A stretch of DNA of 64,000 bases, taken from Desulfovibrio sp. JY. GTDB taxonomy: Bacteria > Desulfobacterota > Desulfovibrionia > Desulfovibrionales > Desulfovibrionaceae. Below, piece by piece: positions 62,110 through 64,000 of the stretch (positions are counted from its first letter, which is position 1; every line of letters starts with the position of its first letter). Made by a program: the position numbers and the translations under genes. The notes beneath the pieces were generated by a model. It was not told where the DNA came from. It saw nothing but the letters and a program-made list of their open reading frames with translations, and made no database searches. The stretch is from contig CP082962.1 in NCBI GenBank assembly GCA_021730285.1, positions 1,736,001-1,800,000 of the forward strand, read 5' to 3'.

Positions 62110-63123
62110 ATGCGCAAAAAAAAGCCGCTCGCGGGCCTGCTGCTGGTCCTTTTTATCCTGCTGTCATGCCATGGGACTTTGGCCCTGGCCGGGGCGGGGG
62201 GGCTTGGCTTCGGCCTCATTGCGACCTCCGCCCCCCAGACGGTGCTCGACGGCTGGCGGCCGCTTCTGGCCGACCTGTCCGCCTTTCTCGGCGAGCCCGT
62301 CACGCCCAAGATCTACGAGGACTATGCCGGCGTGATCTGGGCCATGGGAACCGGCCGGGCCCAGGTGGCCTGGCTCGGCAACAAGTCGGCCATCGAGGCC
62401 GTGGACCGGGCCGGGGGGGAGGTCGCCCTGCGCAGCATCGACCCGGCCGGGCATACCGAATATTTCTCCCATCTGCTCGTGCGCCGGGATTCCGGGCTCA
62501 CCGACGTCGAGACCGTTTTCGCCCGGGCGGGCCGACTCACCTTCGGCGACGGCGACCCCAATTCCACCTCCGGCCATGCCGTGCCGGCCTACTATTTGTT
62601 CGCTTCCCGGGGCGTTTCCCCGCGCGCCGTGTTCAAACGGGTGGTCTCGGGCAACCACGAGGAGAATTTTCTCGGTGTGGCCACGGGCCGCCTCGACGTG
62701 GCCACCGGCAACAGCCTCGATCTTAAGCGCCATCGGCAGCGCTATCCCGAATTCGCCCGGGACGTCGTGGTCATCTGGACCTCGCCGCCCATACCCTCGG
62801 ACCCCCTCGTCTGGCGGACCGATCTGCCCGCCGGGCTCAAGGACCGCATCCGGGCCTTTTTCCTGGACTACGGCCGGGCCGCCTCGGGCAAGTCCGAGGC
62901 GCGACTGGCCCGGGAACGGGCGGTGCTGGCAACGCTTAGCCGGTCGGGCTTCGAGGCCTCCGACAACAGCCAGCTCGTGCCCATCCGCATCATCGAGCTG
63001 TATCGGGAAAAGCTCCGCCTTGCCGCCCAAAATGACCCGGGTGGGGAGACGAGACAAAAACGCCTCGAAACTATAGAGGCACAACTGCGCCAGCTGCGGG
63101 CGACGCAAGCGGCGCACATGTGA
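62110..63123 (+). CDS. PhnD-like periplasmic binding protein
   Basis: A 337-residue substrate-binding protein of the phosphate/phosphonate type. It has a signal peptide (MRKKKPLAGLLLVLFILLSC, possibly a lipobox cysteine, ahead of HGTLALA). Features include GFGLIATSAPQTVLDGWRPLLADLS, YAGVIWAMGTGRAQVAWLG and FGDGDPNSTSGHAVPAYYL, the conserved DPxSxSG-like motif of PhnD proteins. No ABC permease or ATPase follows. The next gene encodes a membrane sensor, so this is more likely a sensing partner than a transporter component. Confidence 0.85.
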   Translation: MRKKKPLAGLLLVLFILLSCHGTLALAGAGGLGFGLIATSAPQTVLDGWRPLLADLSAFLGEPVTPKIYEDYAGVIWAMGTGRAQVAWLGNKSAIEAVDRAGGEVALRSIDPAGHTEYFSHLLVRRDSGLTDVETVFARAGRLTFGDGDPNSTSGHAVPAYYLFASRGVSPRAVFKRVVSGNHEENFLGVATGRLDVATGNSLDLKRHRQRYPEFARDVVVIWTSPPIPSDPLVWRTDLPAGLKDRIRAFFLDYGRAASGKSEARLARERAVLATLSRSGFEASDNSQLVPIRIIELYREKLRLAAQNDPGGETRQKRLETIEAQLRQLRATQAAHM

Positions 63124-63221
63124 ATCCACAGCCCGACGGATTTGTTCGTTGTTTGAAAAATAATTATACGAGTATGTTGCGCCAAAGGCACTTGCTCGAA
63201 CGTTGAGGATACGACACGCGC

Positions 63222-64000
63222 ATGGCGATTTTCGGCAACCATCCGCGCCTCGGATTGGCCACCCGGGTCCTGCTTCCGGCCCTGGCCGTGGCCTTGAGCG
63301 TGGCCGCGATCATGTACCTGATCTTTACGGCCCGGTTCGCTCGGCAGGCCCAGGAGGACCTCAAAATCCGCCTGGACAGTCTGCTCACCGCCCAGGCCGC
63401 CGAACTCGAGGCCCCGGTCTGGGAATTCGACCAGGCGACCATCGACCGCCTGTTCCGCAGTTACGCCCAGAACCCGGACCTGCAATGGATACGGCTCTAC
63501 GACGCCAAGGGGACGCTCGTGGCCCATTCGGGGAAAGACCCGGGGCCGGATGTGCGGCTCATCACGGCCAGGCGGGAGCTCATCCATCACGCCGGCGGCG
63601 AGACCTACGCCATCGGCCGGCTGGAGGCCGCCTACCACGACGGCCGCATCCGCCAGGGGCTGGCCAGCCGGCGGGACGCCGATCTGCCGACCGCCGCCGC
63701 CTTGATCGTCCTGCTTGCCGCCGGGCTCTTATGGGCCGTGCACTGGCGCATCGGCATACCGCTTAGGCGTCTTCGCGACGCCCTGACCCGCAGCCATGCC
63801 ACGGGTCGGCGTGAGCCCCTGCCCTGGACCAGCCGGGACGAGATCGGCCAGGTGGTCGCGGCCTACAACGCGCTTCTCGGCGAGATCAACCAGCATACGC
63901 GGCAGCTCGAGCGGGCCAACGAGGAGCTGGAAACGGAAAACGCCCAGCGCCGGCTGGCGGAAAAGCGCCTGCTGCTTTTCAGGATCGCGGTGGCGGCCAC
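63222..64000 (+). CDS. Membrane sensor protein with HAMP domain (3' end outside window)
   Basis: The first 259 codons of a membrane sensor. MAIFGNHPRLGLATRVLLPAL leads into a membrane segment (about 12-34), a periplasmic domain (about 35-150), a second membrane segment (about 152-172, TAAALIVLLAAGLLWAVHW) and a HAMP domain (about 174-225, IPLRRLRDALTRS and TSRDEIGQVVAAYNALLGEI). A coiled coil of Glu/Arg-rich helix follows. The frame is still open at the window end, so the output (kinase or cyclase) is unseen. GAGGA precedes ATG 63222. It follows the PhnD-like gene by 98 bases. Confidence 0.87.
   Translation, partial: MAIFGNHPRLGLATRVLLPALAVALSVAAIMYLIFTARFARQAQEDLKIRLDSLLTAQAAELEAPVWEFDQATIDRLFRSYAQNPDLQWIRLYDAKGTLVAHSGKDPGPDVRLITARRELIHHAGGETYAIGRLEAAYHDGRIRQGLASRRDADLPTAAALIVLLAAGLLWAVHWRIGIPLRRLRDALTRSHATGRREPLPWTSRDEIGQVVAAYNALLGEINQHTRQLERANEELETENAQRRLAEKRLLLFRIAVAA

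Overview
The window is GC-rich chromosomal DNA from a sulfate-reducing deltaproteobacterium of the Desulfovibrio group. The clearest marker is the four-gene hndABCD operon (34633-38844), an NADP/NAD-linked [FeFe]-hydrogenase best known from Desulfovibrio (Solidesulfovibrio) fructosivorans. Gene sizes fit that enzyme, so this species or a close relative is my inference. A Desulfovibrio-type outer membrane porin, many sensor and c-di-GMP proteins, and [FeFe]-hydrogenase maturation genes agree with it. I found no phage, transposase, CRISPR array, tRNA or rRNA.

Layout. 1-5471: rpsA (partial), rimO, an orphan sensor kinase and rdgB. 5833-9383: a small conserved protein, an SH3 lipoprotein, an MBL hydrolase and glgB. 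9459-16914: a two-receiver diguanylate cyclase, a secreted protein, a multi-PAS kinase, a VanX-type dipeptidase, a porin and an AmiS/UreI-like channel. 17628-22047: glmS, amidase, pyrF. 22070-25314: a molybdopterin oxidoreductase and a PP-loop protein on the minus strand. 25446-29406: recA and alaS. 29552-34014: an MCP, a glycosyltransferase and a NadB/FrdA-like flavoprotein on the minus strand.

34015-43604 is the hydrogenase region. It contains a candidate small RNA with its own promoter and terminator, a CRP/FNR-type palindrome, hndABCD, and then the maturation operon: an aspartase-like gene, an unrecognised gene, hydE and hydF. The structural genes make the enzyme, and hydE and hydF help assemble its H-cluster; hydG is not in the window. 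44151-47477: TrkH/TrkA-type K+ uptake and obgE. 47504-56830: envelope glycan genes (CgeB-like, polysaccharide deacetylase, GT2 and GT39) with an HDOD regulator. 56834-61946: cheD, a receiver, cheA and an EAL-CBS-GGDEF protein. 62110-64000: a PhnD-like binding protein and a truncated membrane sensor.

The most unusual content lies between genes. (i) A three-hairpin element of exactly 165 bp occurs three times (43630, 49589, 53129), with isolated end-palindromes near 1912 and 24190. (ii) A two-hairpin GC-rich repeat with a conserved backbone but varying stems occurs at least six times, once reading through the 3' end of the aspartase gene. (iii) Three 67-71 bp palindromes (5672, 26558, 38989) each lie beside a copy of repeat (ii). 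Together they suggest active palindromic repeat families used partly as transcript ends.
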